Positions 27,049 through 35,947 are shown, counted from the stretch's first letter. The stretch is 64,000 bases of DNA from RPRB01 sp035501615 (GCA_035501615.1 DATJVY010000012.1:62001-126000), one strand, 5' to 3'. Numbers and translations: made by a program. The notes: generated from the sequence alone by a model not told the origin.

Positions 27049-29166
27049 GTGCGGGCCGAGCGGCTGGAGCGGTTGCGGGCGCGGTTCGAGCGGCTCCGTG
27101 CCGACGGTCCCGGGCGCAAGCGATTCCGCGCGCGCCCGGCGCCCTCGCTCGCGCCGCTGGAGACGCTGGACGCCCGGCTCACCCGTGCCGGCGTGCACAC
27201 CGCCGCGGACCTCCGGCTCCTGGTCCGGCTCGCGCGCCGGGCCGGGACGCAGGCCGACCTCGCGCAGCGGTTCGGCGCACGCGCGGACGAGGCGCTCGGG
27301 GCGCTGGAGGCTCGTATCGACTGGAATCGCCGCACCTCCGACGGCCGGTGGCCCGCGGGCGAGCGGGCGCGGCTGGAGCGCGCCTTCCTGAAGGCTGAGC
27401 GCGTGGTGCGGACCGCCGACGTGCTCCACGCGCCCGGGGAGGTGGCGGGAGAGTGGCCGGTCCAGCCTCCACCCGCGCCGGTGCCCCGGAGGTGGGAGCG
27501 GCCCCGGACGGCGCTCGCCGCTCTTCTGCTCGAGCGCGGCCTCGGCGAGCTCCCGGACCCGGAGCGCCGCCGCCGGGACGTCCAGCGCGCCCACGCGCTG
27601 CTCGAGGCGGCTGCGCTCGAGGAGGACGCCACCGAGCTTCGTCTCCGCGCGGCCCGTGACCGGGCGTGGGATACCCGCGTTCCGTCGAACGTCCGGTCCT
27701 GGGCCGCCCAGGCCGCGTGGACGAAGGCACGCGCGCGGACCTCGCCCGCCGACGCGTACGCGGCCCTTCGCATCCAGTATCTCCGCGCGGTCGAGGCGGG
27801 AAGGGCCGAGGCGGCGGTGGTGCTCCGCGCGGCGCTGGAGAGCTTCCAGCTCGATCTTCCAGTGTCCGGCCCGGTGACACCGGCCCCCGAGGCGGAGGTG
27901 GTCGCCGCAGAGGACCGGCTGGTGGACCTGCTCCTCGAGCCTGGCAGCGAACGGCAGCCGCTGCTCGAGCTCGGCCTCGCGGCGGCGCGCCTCGTGGCCT
28001 GGGACGACGCTCCGCTCGCCGGCGAGCCGGTCGCCTCCGCCGACACGCGCCACATCGCTCCCGACCGGAGGCTTGAGCTGGCGGTCACCGCGAACGTCTC
28101 CGACGTGCGCGACTTCGTGGTCGAGGACCCCCGCCGCCTGGTGCACGATCTCGCCTCCGGCGCTCAGCGGGTCCGCCGCCTGGTCGGGGGCACCGCTCCG
28201 AGGCCGGCCCGGCAGGTCCGCGCCCGGGTCTACCTGGCGGACGCCTCCGGATCGATGCGCGGCGCCCGGGCGCGGCTGCGGGACGGGCTGCTGCTCGCCG
28301 AGCTGGACGCGCTCCGGCGGCAGGTGCTCCTCGGGGTCCCGGTGGATCCGCTCGACCTCTGCCTGTTCGGCGATCACACCTTGCGCTTCGAGCGGGTGGA
28401 GACGGCGGAGGTGGCGCGCGCCTGGATTGGCCGCCTCGTCCAGGGTGGCCCGTGCAGCGGGATGACCGAGCTCAGTGCCGCGCTGGTCGCCGGGGCCGAC
28501 TGGCTCCGAGAGGCCCGCCGCGATCCGGCCCTCGCCTCGGCCCTCCTCGTCGTCGTGACCGATGGCGAGGATGCGGTCGACGCCGCGCGCATCGACGCGG
28601 CGTGGGCGCCGCTCCGAGCACTCCCCGTCGCGCTCCGGGTGGTGTGCCTCGGGGACGAGAACCCGCGGCTCAAGGGCTGGGTGGCGCGCCTGCGCGCCGC
28701 GGGCCGGGACGCCGGCTGGCTGCACCTGGACGACGCGAGCCTCGCCGGGCTCCCGATCGACTTCGACTTCCGCCCGCCCACGCTCCTCCCTGGCCCGGAG
28801 CGGGTCCAGGGCGTGCAGCTGGAGAAGCTCGCGCCGCACCTCGAGGCGCTGGCGCAGCTGGCCGCCGGGGAGGAGCCCGCGCGCCCGCCGGTGGACCTGG
28901 GGCGCTTCGACCTCCTGTTCCCCGATCCGGCCGACGAGCTCGGCGTGGACGACGACTGGACAGTCGACGCGCTCGGGGCGGTCGCGGAGGCGGCCTCGCT
29001 CGCCCCGTTCGAGGAGCGCGGTGCCGAGGCGGTGCTGCTGCTCGAGCACCTGCTCGCGCAGCGCGAGGTTCCGGTGGCGGCGCACCTGACCCGGCACGCC
29101 CGCCCTGGCCCTCGCATCGCCGAGGCGCTGCGCCGGCTCCGGCTGCTCTGCCGGCCCGCCGGCTGA
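27049..29166 (+). CDS. VWA-domain protein, partner of the MoxR ATPase (ViaA-like)
   Basis: 705 residues. A helical, Arg-rich N-terminal half is followed by a von Willebrand factor A domain with the metal site DASGSM at 398-403, then GMTELSAALVAG (the conserved Thr) and LVVVTDGEDAVD (the later Asp). No signal peptide. The start GTG has GGAG six bases upstream. In E. coli the RavA-ViaA pair acts on membrane respiratory complexes, but the gene following here encodes an exported tail-tube-like protein, so the client may differ. Confidence 0.85.
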   Translation: MRAERLERLRARFERLRADGPGRKRFRARPAPSLAPLETLDARLTRAGVHTAADLRLLVRLARRAGTQADLAQRFGARADEALGALEARIDWNRRTSDGRWPAGERARLERAFLKAERVVRTADVLHAPGEVAGEWPVQPPPAPVPRRWERPRTALAALLLERGLGELPDPERRRRDVQRAHALLEAAALEEDATELRLRAARDRAWDTRVPSNVRSWAAQAAWTKARARTSPADAYAALRIQYLRAVEAGRAEAAVVLRAALESFQLDLPVSGPVTPAPEAEVVAAEDRLVDLLLEPGSERQPLLELGLAAARLVAWDDAPLAGEPVASADTRHIAPDRRLELAVTANVSDVRDFVVEDPRRLVHDLASGAQRVRRLVGGTAPRPARQVRARVYLADASGSMRGARARLRDGLLLAELDALRRQVLLGVPVDPLDLCLFGDHTLRFERVETAEVARAWIGRLVQGGPCSGMTELSAALVAGADWLREARRDPALASALLVVVTDGEDAVDAARIDAAWAPLRALPVALRVVCLGDENPRLKGWVARLRAAGRDAGWLHLDDASLAGLPIDFDFRPPTLLPGPERVQGVQLEKLAPHLEALAQLAAGEEPARPPVDLGRFDLLFPDPADELGVDDDWTVDALGAVAEAASLAPFEERGAEAVLLLEHLLAQREVPVAAHLTRHARPGPRIAEALRRLRLLCRPAG

Positions 29167-29289
29167 CCTTCGTTGCACCCGGGTGGCGTCGGCTTCTCCC
29201 GCGGTCGCGCGGAACCCAGTTGCGCCGCTCCGAGGGCGGATGGGAGCGTCGCTCCCGGCATGCAAGCGCATGCCTGCTCGGGGGATGAC

Positions 29290-30324
29290 ATGGCGAACGA
29301 CCGTCGCGAGTTCCTCAAGGTCCTCGGTGGGCTGACGGCGGTGGCGGCTGGCGGGGGGGGGTGCGATGCGGCGAGCGCTGCGACCGGGGCGCCGCCGGCG
29401 GCCGCGAGCTCGGGCACGGTGGCGGCACAGCAGACCACCACCACCTCCAACCACTTCCTGCTCGAGCTCGAGGGAACCCCGGTCGGGTACATCGATTCCG
29501 TCTCGGGAGGCGGGGTGGTGGGCCGCGTCGTCACCGAGCGCGGTCCGGCCCGGAAGAAGCATCTGGCCGGCCTCCGCTACGAGGACATCACCTTCAGCTG
29601 TGGCGCCGACGTGGGGGCACCGCTCGACGGCTGGATCCAGGACGCGCTGGCGGGGCCCGCCACCCGATCGGGGGCCATCGTCCTCCTCGACTTCCAGTTC
29701 GCCGCGCGGGAGCGGCTCGAGTTCACGAACGCGGTCATCCGGACGTTCACCCTCCCGGCCTGCGATGGCGCTTCGAAGGACGCAGGGCAGATGACCCTGG
29801 TCATCGCCCCGGAGACCACGCGCTGGGTGAAGGGCGACGGGTCGAAGGCGGATCTCCGCGATCAACGGAACCTCCAGTGGAAGGTCTCCAGCTACTCCGT
29901 GCAGATCGACGGCCTCGAGCAGGCGCTGAACCGCGTCGTCCGGGTCGAGGCGCTGACCTTCCAGGCGCCCGCGGAGGGTCGGGAACGGCACGAGCACGAC
30001 GAGGACGAGCACGAGCACCGGCGGCCCGTCGGCGGGCTCGAGGTTCCGGACCTCGTCATCACCGTGATCCAGGCGGACGCGGACCCGGTGCTCGCCTGGG
30101 AGCAGGACTTCCTCATCGGCGGCAACGACGGGGACGACAAGGAGCGCACCGGGACGCTGACCTACCTCGACCCGACCCTGAGCAAGCCCATCGTCACGGT
30201 GGGCTTCAGGCACCTCGGCCTGTTCCGGATGGAGGCGAGCCCGCGGGACGCCTCGACGGACGCCGTCGCCACCTTGGTCTTCTCGATGTACTGCGAGGCG
30301 GTCGACCTCACTCTGCCGACGTAG
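29290..30324 (+). CDS. Phage tail-tube-like (T4 gp19 fold) protein with Tat signal
   Basis: 344 residues from ATG 29290. The start NDRREFLKVLGGLTAVAAGGGGC has a twin-arginine motif at 5-6 and a Cys at 25 that could be a lipidation site. The mature part reads as two gp19-type tail-tube domains: FLLELEGTPVGYIDSVSGGG ... RYEDITFSCG ... WIQDAL, then VIQADADPVLAWEQDFLIGG ... VGFRHLGLFRMEA. Between them is a His/Asp/Glu-rich linker (HEHDEDEHEHRR). A run of nine G lies at 29353-29361 inside the signal. It is 123 bases after the VWA gene. The assignment to the gp19 family is from pattern, not search. Confidence 0.7.
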   Translation: MANDRREFLKVLGGLTAVAAGGGGCDAASAATGAPPAAASSGTVAAQQTTTTSNHFLLELEGTPVGYIDSVSGGGVVGRVVTERGPARKKHLAGLRYEDITFSCGADVGAPLDGWIQDALAGPATRSGAIVLLDFQFAARERLEFTNAVIRTFTLPACDGASKDAGQMTLVIAPETTRWVKGDGSKADLRDQRNLQWKVSSYSVQIDGLEQALNRVVRVEALTFQAPAEGRERHEHDEDEHEHRRPVGGLEVPDLVITVIQADADPVLAWEQDFLIGGNDGDDKERTGTLTYLDPTLSKPIVTVGFRHLGLFRMEASPRDASTDAVATLVFSMYCEAVDLTLPT

Positions 30325-30350
30325 CGGGGCGGTAGAGTCCGCGGGCGCCC

Positions 30351-30905
30351 ATGGCCTTCCGCTGGTTTCGCCGCCGTCCTCCGCCTGCACCGGACCCGAT
30401 CGCGGCCTACGACGACCTCGTGGCGGACCTCGCCGGGGAGGCAGGCGAGCTTCGCCGGGCAGCCGCCACGCTGCTCACGGTCCGGTCGCGGCTGGGGCGC
30501 GAGCTCTCCGGCCTGGAGCAGGTCGGCCGGGAGCTCCTCGGGCGCGCCGACGTGGCCCGGGCGACCGGGGAGCGGCGCGCCGCGGAGGTTCTGGCCGCCG
30601 ACGCCGCGCGCGAGGAGGGAAGGGCGGGCGCCCTCCGCGAGGAGCTCGCCCGGACCGAGTCCGACGTCGAGCAGCTGGAGCAGGCGGCCCGCCGCGTCGC
30701 CGACCAGGTCGACCGGCTCCGCGCCGAGCGCGACCTCGCCGCCGCGCGGCTCACCGCGGGGACCGCGCTGGCGTCGGAGGCGCTCCGCTCCCGCGCCGAC
30801 CGGATCCGCCGGCTGGTCGCGGTGGACGCCGCGCGCGACGAGGTCGAGCGGGCCCACGCGCTCGCCGAGGTGTGGCGCGAGGACCGCGACGGCCCGGATC
30901 CGTAA
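30351..30905 (+). CDS. Coiled-coil protein of unknown function
   Basis: 184 residues, almost entirely charged, Ala/Leu/Glu/Arg heptad-like helices after a short basic start (AFRWFRRRPPPAPDP). No signal, membrane segment or catalytic motif. PspA-like and tail-accessory proteins can look like this, but nothing is specific. It starts 26 bases after the tail-tube-like gene and may belong to the same operon. Confidence 0.65.
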   Translation: MAFRWFRRRPPPAPDPIAAYDDLVADLAGEAGELRRAAATLLTVRSRLGRELSGLEQVGRELLGRADVARATGERRAAEVLAADAAREEGRAGALREELARTESDVEQLEQAARRVADQVDRLRAERDLAAARLTAGTALASEALRSRADRIRRLVAVDAARDEVERAHALAEVWREDRDGPDP

Positions 30906-30941
30906 CTCCAGCAAGGCCAGGATAGCCTGATCGAGGTCTCA

Positions 30942-30969
30942 GAGAACTCGTCTCGGAGAACTCGTCTCG
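30942..30969. repeat. Two tandem copies of a 14-bp repeat
   Basis: GAGAACTCGTCTCG occurs twice head to tail at 30942-30955 and 30956-30969, followed by the palindrome CGCGAGATCTCGCG at 30967-30980. It lies between the convergent coiled-coil and diadenylate cyclase genes. The palindrome may serve as a bidirectional terminator. Confidence 0.6.
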
Positions 30970-30981
30970 CGAGATCTCGCG

Positions 30982-31887
30982 TCAGGTTCGCCGGGCGCTC
31001 TGGTGCAGCTCGAGAAGGATGCCGCCGTCCTTGAAGAGCCGGACCGCCCCCGAGGTCTGGCTCACGACCAGCGCGAGGCACTGGGTCGCCGCGGTGATGT
31101 TCGCCGCCGCCGCGTGCCGGGCCCCGAGGCCGAGGGGCACCTTCGCGTCCTCGTCCCCCGCGGAGAGATAGCGGCCCGCCGACAGCACCACCCCGTCCTC
31201 GCGGATGACGAAGGCGCCGTCGAGCACGGAGAAGTTCTTGATCGCCTCCCGCATCCGCGGGTCGAGCACGTTCCGCTCGCTCTCCCCCAGGCCCTGGAAG
31301 GGGTTGATGGTGATCTGCCGGCTCTTCTCGAGCACGCTGTTGTGGTCGCCGATGGTGATGATCGTCCCCACCGGGTGGCCCTCGTACCCCTCCTGGCCGA
31401 TCTGCAGCGCGAGCTGGATGAGGGCGTCCACCACCTGACTGTTGAACTCCTCGCCGAGCTTGATGCCCTCGATCGCGACCCGGTCGTCCAGCGAGCCGCC
31501 GATCCGCATCTGCATCAGCGTGTCCGGCGCGTGGCCCACCCGACCGGTCATGCAGAGGACGAGATCGCCTTCCTTGAACGCTCCCTGGGCGAGCGCGGAG
31601 ACCAGCGCCACCTTGACCCGTTCCACCCGGCTGTAGTCGTAGGCGGGGATGACCAGCGCCCGCAGCTTCTTGGCCTGCAGCTCGGCGGCGATGGCCTCGG
31701 CGGTGACCGCGTAGACCAGCTTCTTCCGAGCCAGCTTCCGCCGCAGGTCGTCGGCGGCGATGGGCGTGTCGCAGATGTAGAGGAAGTGATCGATGTCCGG
31801 CTTCGCGGCGAGCGCCAGTGCCGAGCGCAGGAACTCCCGGTCGAACCGGGTGACCTCCTGTCGCGCCGCCTTCTCCGGATCCGCCAT
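30982..31887 (-). CDS. Diadenylate cyclase, DacZ-like (PK-C-like domain plus DAC domain)
   Basis: 301 residues. The C-terminal DAC domain, which makes c-di-AMP from two ATP, shows VLDGAFVI (DGA at 223-225) and LGARHAAAANITAAT (Arg-His at 257-258). The RHAA form rather than RHR recalls archaeal DacZ. Residues 1-140 resemble the pyruvate-kinase C-terminal-like domain found with DacZ. No membrane helices (unlike CdaA) and no helix-hairpin-helix (unlike DisA). Cytosolic. AGGAG-like site upstream of ATG is weak. It stands alone and points away from dksA. Confidence 0.85.
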   Translation of the reverse strand: MADPEKAARQEVTRFDREFLRSALALAAKPDIDHFLYICDTPIAADDLRRKLARKKLVYAVTAEAIAAELQAKKLRALVIPAYDYSRVERVKVALVSALAQGAFKEGDLVLCMTGRVGHAPDTLMQMRIGGSLDDRVAIEGIKLGEEFNSQVVDALIQLALQIGQEGYEGHPVGTIITIGDHNSVLEKSRQITINPFQGLGESERNVLDPRMREAIKNFSVLDGAFVIREDGVVLSAGRYLSAGDEDAKVPLGLGARHAAAANITAATQCLALVVSQTSGAVRLFKDGGILLELHQSARRT

Positions 31888-31904
31888 CGGCAGGCCAGGT
31901 TACC

Positions 31905-31932
31905 TTGACTTCGGGAGGGCGCGAGATAAGAC
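31905..31932 (+). promoter_or_regulatory. Candidate dksA promoter
   Basis: TTGACT at 31905-31910 and TAAGAC at 31927-31932, 16 bases apart, about 80 bases before the dksA start. The divergent diadenylate cyclase gene starts 18 bases to the left, so the two share a short regulatory region. A run of seven T at 31940-31946 lies in the leader. Confidence 0.4.
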
Positions 31933-32011
31933 ACCGCGGCCTTTTTTTCCGGGGGGCCACGGTCCAGAAGCGGACCCACCCCGGCGACGGCAGGGTCACG
32001 GAGTCGCACCT

Positions 32012-32374
32012 TTGAATCAGAAAGACCTGAAGCGCTACCGGAAGATGCTCGAGGACAGCAAGACCGCCCTCCTCGAGAGCGCGAAGAAGACCCTCGTGGA
32101 GGAGTCGAACTTCGACACCGACGACCTCCCCGACGAGATCGACCTGGCCTCCAGCGAGTACGCCCAGTCGATGGTGTTCCGCCTCCGGGACCGGGAGAAG
32201 TTCCTCCTCAAGAAGATCGAGAAGGCGCTGATGCGCATCGAGGACGGCACCTTCGGCGTCTGCGAGCGCTGCGAGGAGCCCATCTCTCCCAAGCGCCTCG
32301 AGGCGCGCCCGGTCACCACCCTCTGCATCCGCTGCAAGGAAGAGCAGGAGAAGAAGGAAAAGTCGTACGGCTAG
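32012..32374 (+). CDS. dksA: RNA polymerase-binding protein DksA (TraR/DksA family)
   Basis: 120 residues. A coiled coil (DLKRYRKMLEDSKTALLESAKK) is followed by an acidic tip region DTDDLPDEIDLAS with the conserved Asp residues, and a four-cysteine zinc finger CERCEEPISPKRL ... CIRCKEE. It binds the RNA polymerase secondary channel and works with ppGpp, whose synthetase gene lies at 37012. I chose TTG 32012 because the family begins there and GGAG lies eight bases upstream. It converges on the MFS gene with a four-base overlap. Confidence 0.92.
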   Translation: MNQKDLKRYRKMLEDSKTALLESAKKTLVEESNFDTDDLPDEIDLASSEYAQSMVFRLRDREKFLLKKIEKALMRIEDGTFGVCERCEEPISPKRLEARPVTTLCIRCKEEQEKKEKSYG

Positions 32375-33609
32375 CGCCCCCCGGCCCGGCGCAGGCTCGC
32401 CCGCACCGGCTGGAGCAGCAGGAGCGTCAGCGCGTAGAGGCCTGCCGCGGCGAGGAGCGAGGTCGAAGGGGCCGGCCGCCGCACCGCGAGGAGCAGGTTG
32501 AAGAGCCCGAGCGCCAGCCCTCCTCCTCCCAGGAGCAGGCCCATGCCCAGGCCAGCGCGCTCCCCCCGGACCGCGGAGACCGAGCAGGCGAACAGCCCGT
32601 TCTGAACCGCCGCCAGCGCCGCGCCGAGCACGGCTGCACAGGCGAGCACCGGCCCCGCGCCCTCGGCGAGCAGGGCGAGGGCCGCGCCGGCCACCAGCAC
32701 CAGGAGCCCGCCGGCGGTGACCGGCCCTCCCCCCACGCGCTCGAGCGCGAGCCAGCCCGCGGGGATGCCCGCCGCGGCGGTGCCGAGAAAGAGGGCGGTG
32801 GTGATCGCCGCCGCCGGCACTCCCGGTCCGGCCCCGGCGCGGGGGAGCCCGTCGACGAGGAAGCGGAAGGCGAGCGCCGCGGTTAGCCCCACCCCGAAGA
32901 GGAGGACGCCGATCCGGGCATCTCCGGGCTCCGCCGGCGTCCGGGACTCGACCGGGGCCGCCGCTGGGGCCGCGCTCCGCGGCTCGAGCGCCCGGAGCAC
33001 GAGCGCGGCGAGCATCAGCGCCCCCGACGCCGCGGCGAACGTGGGCAGCGGCCCGAGCGCGAGGAGCCAGCTCCGCACCGAGGGGGCGGCGGCGCCGACC
33101 AGAGCGGCGGCGGTGGTGAGCACCGACGCCGCGAGCGGTAGCGCCCCCGGCCGGGCCTGGCGCCCCAGGAGCGAGAGCGCCGGTGCGCGGAAGACCGCCA
33201 TCGCGGCGGCCCAGGCCAGGAGCAGGGCAGGGAGCAGGGTCGCCGGACCGGGCCGGGCGGCACTGGCCACCGGCGGCAGCGCGACGAAGAGGACGGCGGC
33301 GAGGACCACCCCGCCCAGGACCAGGAAGAACCGGTCGACCAGACCCCGCTGCACCCGGTCGGAGAGGCTCCCCATCACCGGCTCGAGCACCGCCCCGATC
33401 AGCCCCTCCGCCGTGAGGAGCACCGTGGCCAGGTAGGCATCGAACCCGGCCCGCACGAGCAGCTGGACCAGATACAGGTTGTAGACCACCCAGGCCAGGG
33501 TGACGGCGCCGTGGAGCCCGGCCAGCGCGAGCACCGGACCCCACCGCGCCGTCGCGACCTCGCTGGGTGCGCTGGGCCGGGGAGGGGAGGCGGGGCGGGC
33601 GGGCTGCAT
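32371..33609 (-). CDS. Major facilitator superfamily transporter
   Basis: 412 residues with about 12 hydrophobic segments separated by short loops. The loop after the second helix (PVMGSLSDRVQRG) is the MFS motif A, G-x-x-x-D-R. The N-terminus is a Pro/Ala/Ser-rich tail of about 20 residues. The substrate is not readable. It overlaps the end of dksA on the other strand and lies six bases downstream of the FHA gene start region, so it may be the last gene of the FHA transcript. Confidence 0.85.
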   Translation of the reverse strand: MQPARPASPPRPSAPSEVATARWGPVLALAGLHGAVTLAWVVYNLYLVQLLVRAGFDAYLATVLLTAEGLIGAVLEPVMGSLSDRVQRGLVDRFFLVLGGVVLAAVLFVALPPVASAARPGPATLLPALLLAWAAAMAVFRAPALSLLGRQARPGALPLAASVLTTAAALVGAAAPSVRSWLLALGPLPTFAAASGALMLAALVLRALEPRSAAPAAAPVESRTPAEPGDARIGVLLFGVGLTAALAFRFLVDGLPRAGAGPGVPAAAITTALFLGTAAAGIPAGWLALERVGGGPVTAGGLLVLVAGAALALLAEGAGPVLACAAVLGAALAAVQNGLFACSVSAVRGERAGLGMGLLLGGGGLALGLFNLLLAVRRPAPSTSLLAAAGLYALTLLLLQPVRASLRRAGGR

Positions 33610-33615
33610 CCGCCG

Positions 33616-34260
33616 TCAGCTCAGCTCGACCCGGACCAGCTCCCGGCCGACGAGGAACTGGTCCCCGTGCTCGACGAAGGTCGGCGCCGAGATGCGGAGG
33701 AACGTCCCGTTGGAGCTGCCCACGTCCTTCACCGTGAGCCGCTCGCCGCGGGCGTTGAGCACGGCGTGCCGGCCGGACACGAACCCGTCGCCGGGGAAGG
33801 TGACGTCCCCCACCTCGCGCCCGAGGAGGTTCTCCCCCTCCCGGAGGCAGAACGCCGCCCCCCGCATCCCTCCCTCGAGCAGCTGCACCATGCGCAGCTT
33901 GAAGCCCGGATCGGCCGAGCCCCAGGCGATGGTCCCCCCTTCACCCGGGGTCACGGGGGGGATGGATTCCAGGAGGAGCCGCTGCCGGCCGAGGCGCAGC
34001 TCGCCGCCCACCGGCAGCTCGCGCTCGTTCTTGAGCCGCGCGAACACTCCGTTGCCGCCGCCGAGGTCCTCGATCGCCAGCCGCTGTCCTGAGAAGAAGA
34101 AGCGCGCCTGCACCGGAGCGATGAAGGGGTCGTCGGGCAGCGTGAGGTCGGCACGGGTGCCACAGGACAGCGTCTCCCCGTTCATGGGGACCGACATCTC
34201 GGGCCCGCCGTCGGCACGGACCACGCGGAAGCTCACCGTGGGGCGAGAGGCGGTCGCCAT
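33616..34260 (-). CDS. Protein with two FHA domains
   Basis: 214 residues. Two forkhead-associated phosphothreonine-binding modules: the first has LSCGTRADLTLPDDPFIAPVQARF and LAIEDLGGGNGVF, the second has LLGREVGDVTFPGDGFVSGRHAVL and LTVKDVGSSNGTFLR with the standard GR, SxRH and N residues. The first copy lacks the SxRH signature (APVQAR) and may not bind phosphate. The ATG at 34260 has AAGGAG five bases upstream. It is divergent from a Ser/Thr kinase starting at 34411, a likely partner. Confidence 0.88.
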   Translation of the reverse strand: MATASRPTVSFRVVRADGGPEMSVPMNGETLSCGTRADLTLPDDPFIAPVQARFFFSGQRLAIEDLGGGNGVFARLKNERELPVGGELRLGRQRLLLESIPPVTPGEGGTIAWGSADPGFKLRMVQLLEGGMRGAAFCLREGENLLGREVGDVTFPGDGFVSGRHAVLNARGERLTVKDVGSSNGTFLRISAPTFVEHGDQFLVGRELVRVELS

Positions 34261-34410
34261 CAGGCTCCTTCCGCCGGCCCGCGGGGTTCCGGAGCGGATG
34301 CAGGTCTCGCGCTCATCGGGTGGGGGCGCATGGGGGACGGAACTCGACCCCGGAGCGTACCATGCAGCCTTGCGGCTCCGCCCGAGGAGTGGGAGCGTCG
34401 CCTCTCGGTC

Positions 34411-35940
34411 GTGAACTGCCCCGCCTGCTCCACCGAGACCGTACCCCACGCACAGTTCTGCGGGGCCTGCGGGAATGAGCTTCCGCGGGAACCGGAGGGC
34501 GACCCCTACATCGGCCAGGTCGTGGCCCGGAAGTACCGGGTGGAGAAGCTCCTCGGCGAGGGGGGCATGGGCCAGGTCTACCGGGCCACGCAGCTCGTGC
34601 TGGAGAAGCCGGTGGTCCTGAAGCTTCTCCACCGCACGCTGCAGAAGGACGCGCGCACCGTCGCCCGGTTCCAGCGCGAGGCCAAGGCGGCGAGCCGCCT
34701 GAACCATCCGAACTCCATCGACGTGCTCGACTTCGGCCAGACCGACGACGGCGCGCTGTTCATCGCCATGGAGTTCGTCGATGGCCGGGACCTGCACCGG
34801 GTCCTCACCGAGGACTGGCCGCTGCCCGAGCCGAGGGTGATCCGGATCGTCACCCAGGTGCTCTCCGCCCTCGCCGACGCCCACCAGGCTGGCGTCATCC
34901 ACCGCGACCTCAAGCCCGAGAACGTGATGGTGATGGCCCGGCGGGGCGGTGAGTCGGACGTGGTGAAGGTGCTCGACTTCGGAATCGCCAAGATCCAGGA
35001 CGGCGGACCGGAGGAGGGGCCGTCCCTCACGCGGACCGGCTTCGTCTGTGGCACGCCCGAGTACATGAGCCCCGAGCAGGCCCGGGGGGCGCCGCTCGAC
35101 GCCCGCAGCGACCTGTACTCGGTGGGGGTGCTCCTCTACCAGATGGTCACCCGGCAGCTGCCGTTCAGCTCCGACTCGGCGATGGGCTACGCCACCAAGC
35201 ACCTCACCGAGGACCCCAAGCCGCCCAACACCCTCCGCCCCGGGTGCTGTAGCCGCGAGCTGGAGGCGCTCATCCTCTGGGCTCTACGGAAGGAGCCGGC
35301 CGACCGCCCGCAGACGGCAGTCGCCTTCCTCGACTCGCTCAACCTCCTCCCTGCCGCCGAGGCGGTCCACGCCCCGAGGACGGCCCGGGTGCCCATCCCG
35401 CTGGGAATGGTGGGCTCGGCCTCGAGCGAGGACGCGCTGGGGAATGCGGCGACCATCGCCTCCACCCACAGTTCCGCCCGGAAGAGTGGCCGGGGTCTCC
35501 AGCTCATGCTCGGAGCCCTGGTGCTGGTGGCGGCCGCCGGCGCCGGGGTGCTCGCGGTCAAGCCCCTCACCGACCCGCCCCCTCCGCCGGCCGCCGTCGT
35601 CCCTCCGGCGCTCGCGCTGACCCAGCCCTGGGCGCGGGAGATTCCTCCCGAGAGGCGGGACCCGGCGCGGGCCAAGACGCTGGTGCAGGACGGGGACAAC
35701 CTCTATCTCGCTGGCGAGCGTGCGCTTGCCCGGAGCAAGTACCTCGAGGCGTTCGAGGCGGACCCGTCGCCGGCACTGGCCCTGAAGCTGGGGATGCTGG
35801 CCCGCCTCCGCGGGACGGAGGGGGAGGCCGAGGCTCGCGGCTTCTTCGGGCGCGCACTCAAGGACGCGCCCAACTCGCCAGCCCGGACGCTCGTCCACGA
35901 CTGGTACCCCGACGTCGAGCAGCCCATCTCCAACCGCTAG
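34411..35940 (+). CDS. Ser/Thr protein kinase with N-terminal zinc ribbon
   Basis: About 509 residues. Cys3, 6, 17 and 20 form a zinc ribbon (NCPAC ... FCGACG). The kinase domain has GEGGMGQVYRA, the VVLKLL lysine, HRDLKPEN, DFGIAK and the GTPEYMSPEQ activation loop, all intact. A single helix (LMLGALVLVAAAGAGVLAV) is near residue 375, with a C-terminal region containing a TPR-like repeat (ARSKYLEAFEADPSPALALKLG). The GTG start is preferred as it begins the zinc ribbon; a longer frame from 34330 is possible. Flanked on both sides by FHA genes on the other strand. Confidence 0.92.
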   Translation: MNCPACSTETVPHAQFCGACGNELPREPEGDPYIGQVVARKYRVEKLLGEGGMGQVYRATQLVLEKPVVLKLLHRTLQKDARTVARFQREAKAASRLNHPNSIDVLDFGQTDDGALFIAMEFVDGRDLHRVLTEDWPLPEPRVIRIVTQVLSALADAHQAGVIHRDLKPENVMVMARRGGESDVVKVLDFGIAKIQDGGPEEGPSLTRTGFVCGTPEYMSPEQARGAPLDARSDLYSVGVLLYQMVTRQLPFSSDSAMGYATKHLTEDPKPPNTLRPGCCSRELEALILWALRKEPADRPQTAVAFLDSLNLLPAAEAVHAPRTARVPIPLGMVGSASSEDALGNAATIASTHSSARKSGRGLQLMLGALVLVAAAGAGVLAVKPLTDPPPPPAAVVPPALALTQPWAREIPPERRDPARAKTLVQDGDNLYLAGERALARSKYLEAFEADPSPALALKLGMLARLRGTEGEAEARGFFGRALKDAPNSPARTLVHDWYPDVEQPISNR

Positions 35941-35947
35941 GAGCGCC

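Noticed and set aside
29290..30324. A complete contractile injection system or type VI secretion locus around the tail-tube-like gene
   Set aside because: No sheath, baseplate, spike or ClpV-type gene is near. MoxR-type ATPases are not ClpV. Only the tube-like protein is present.
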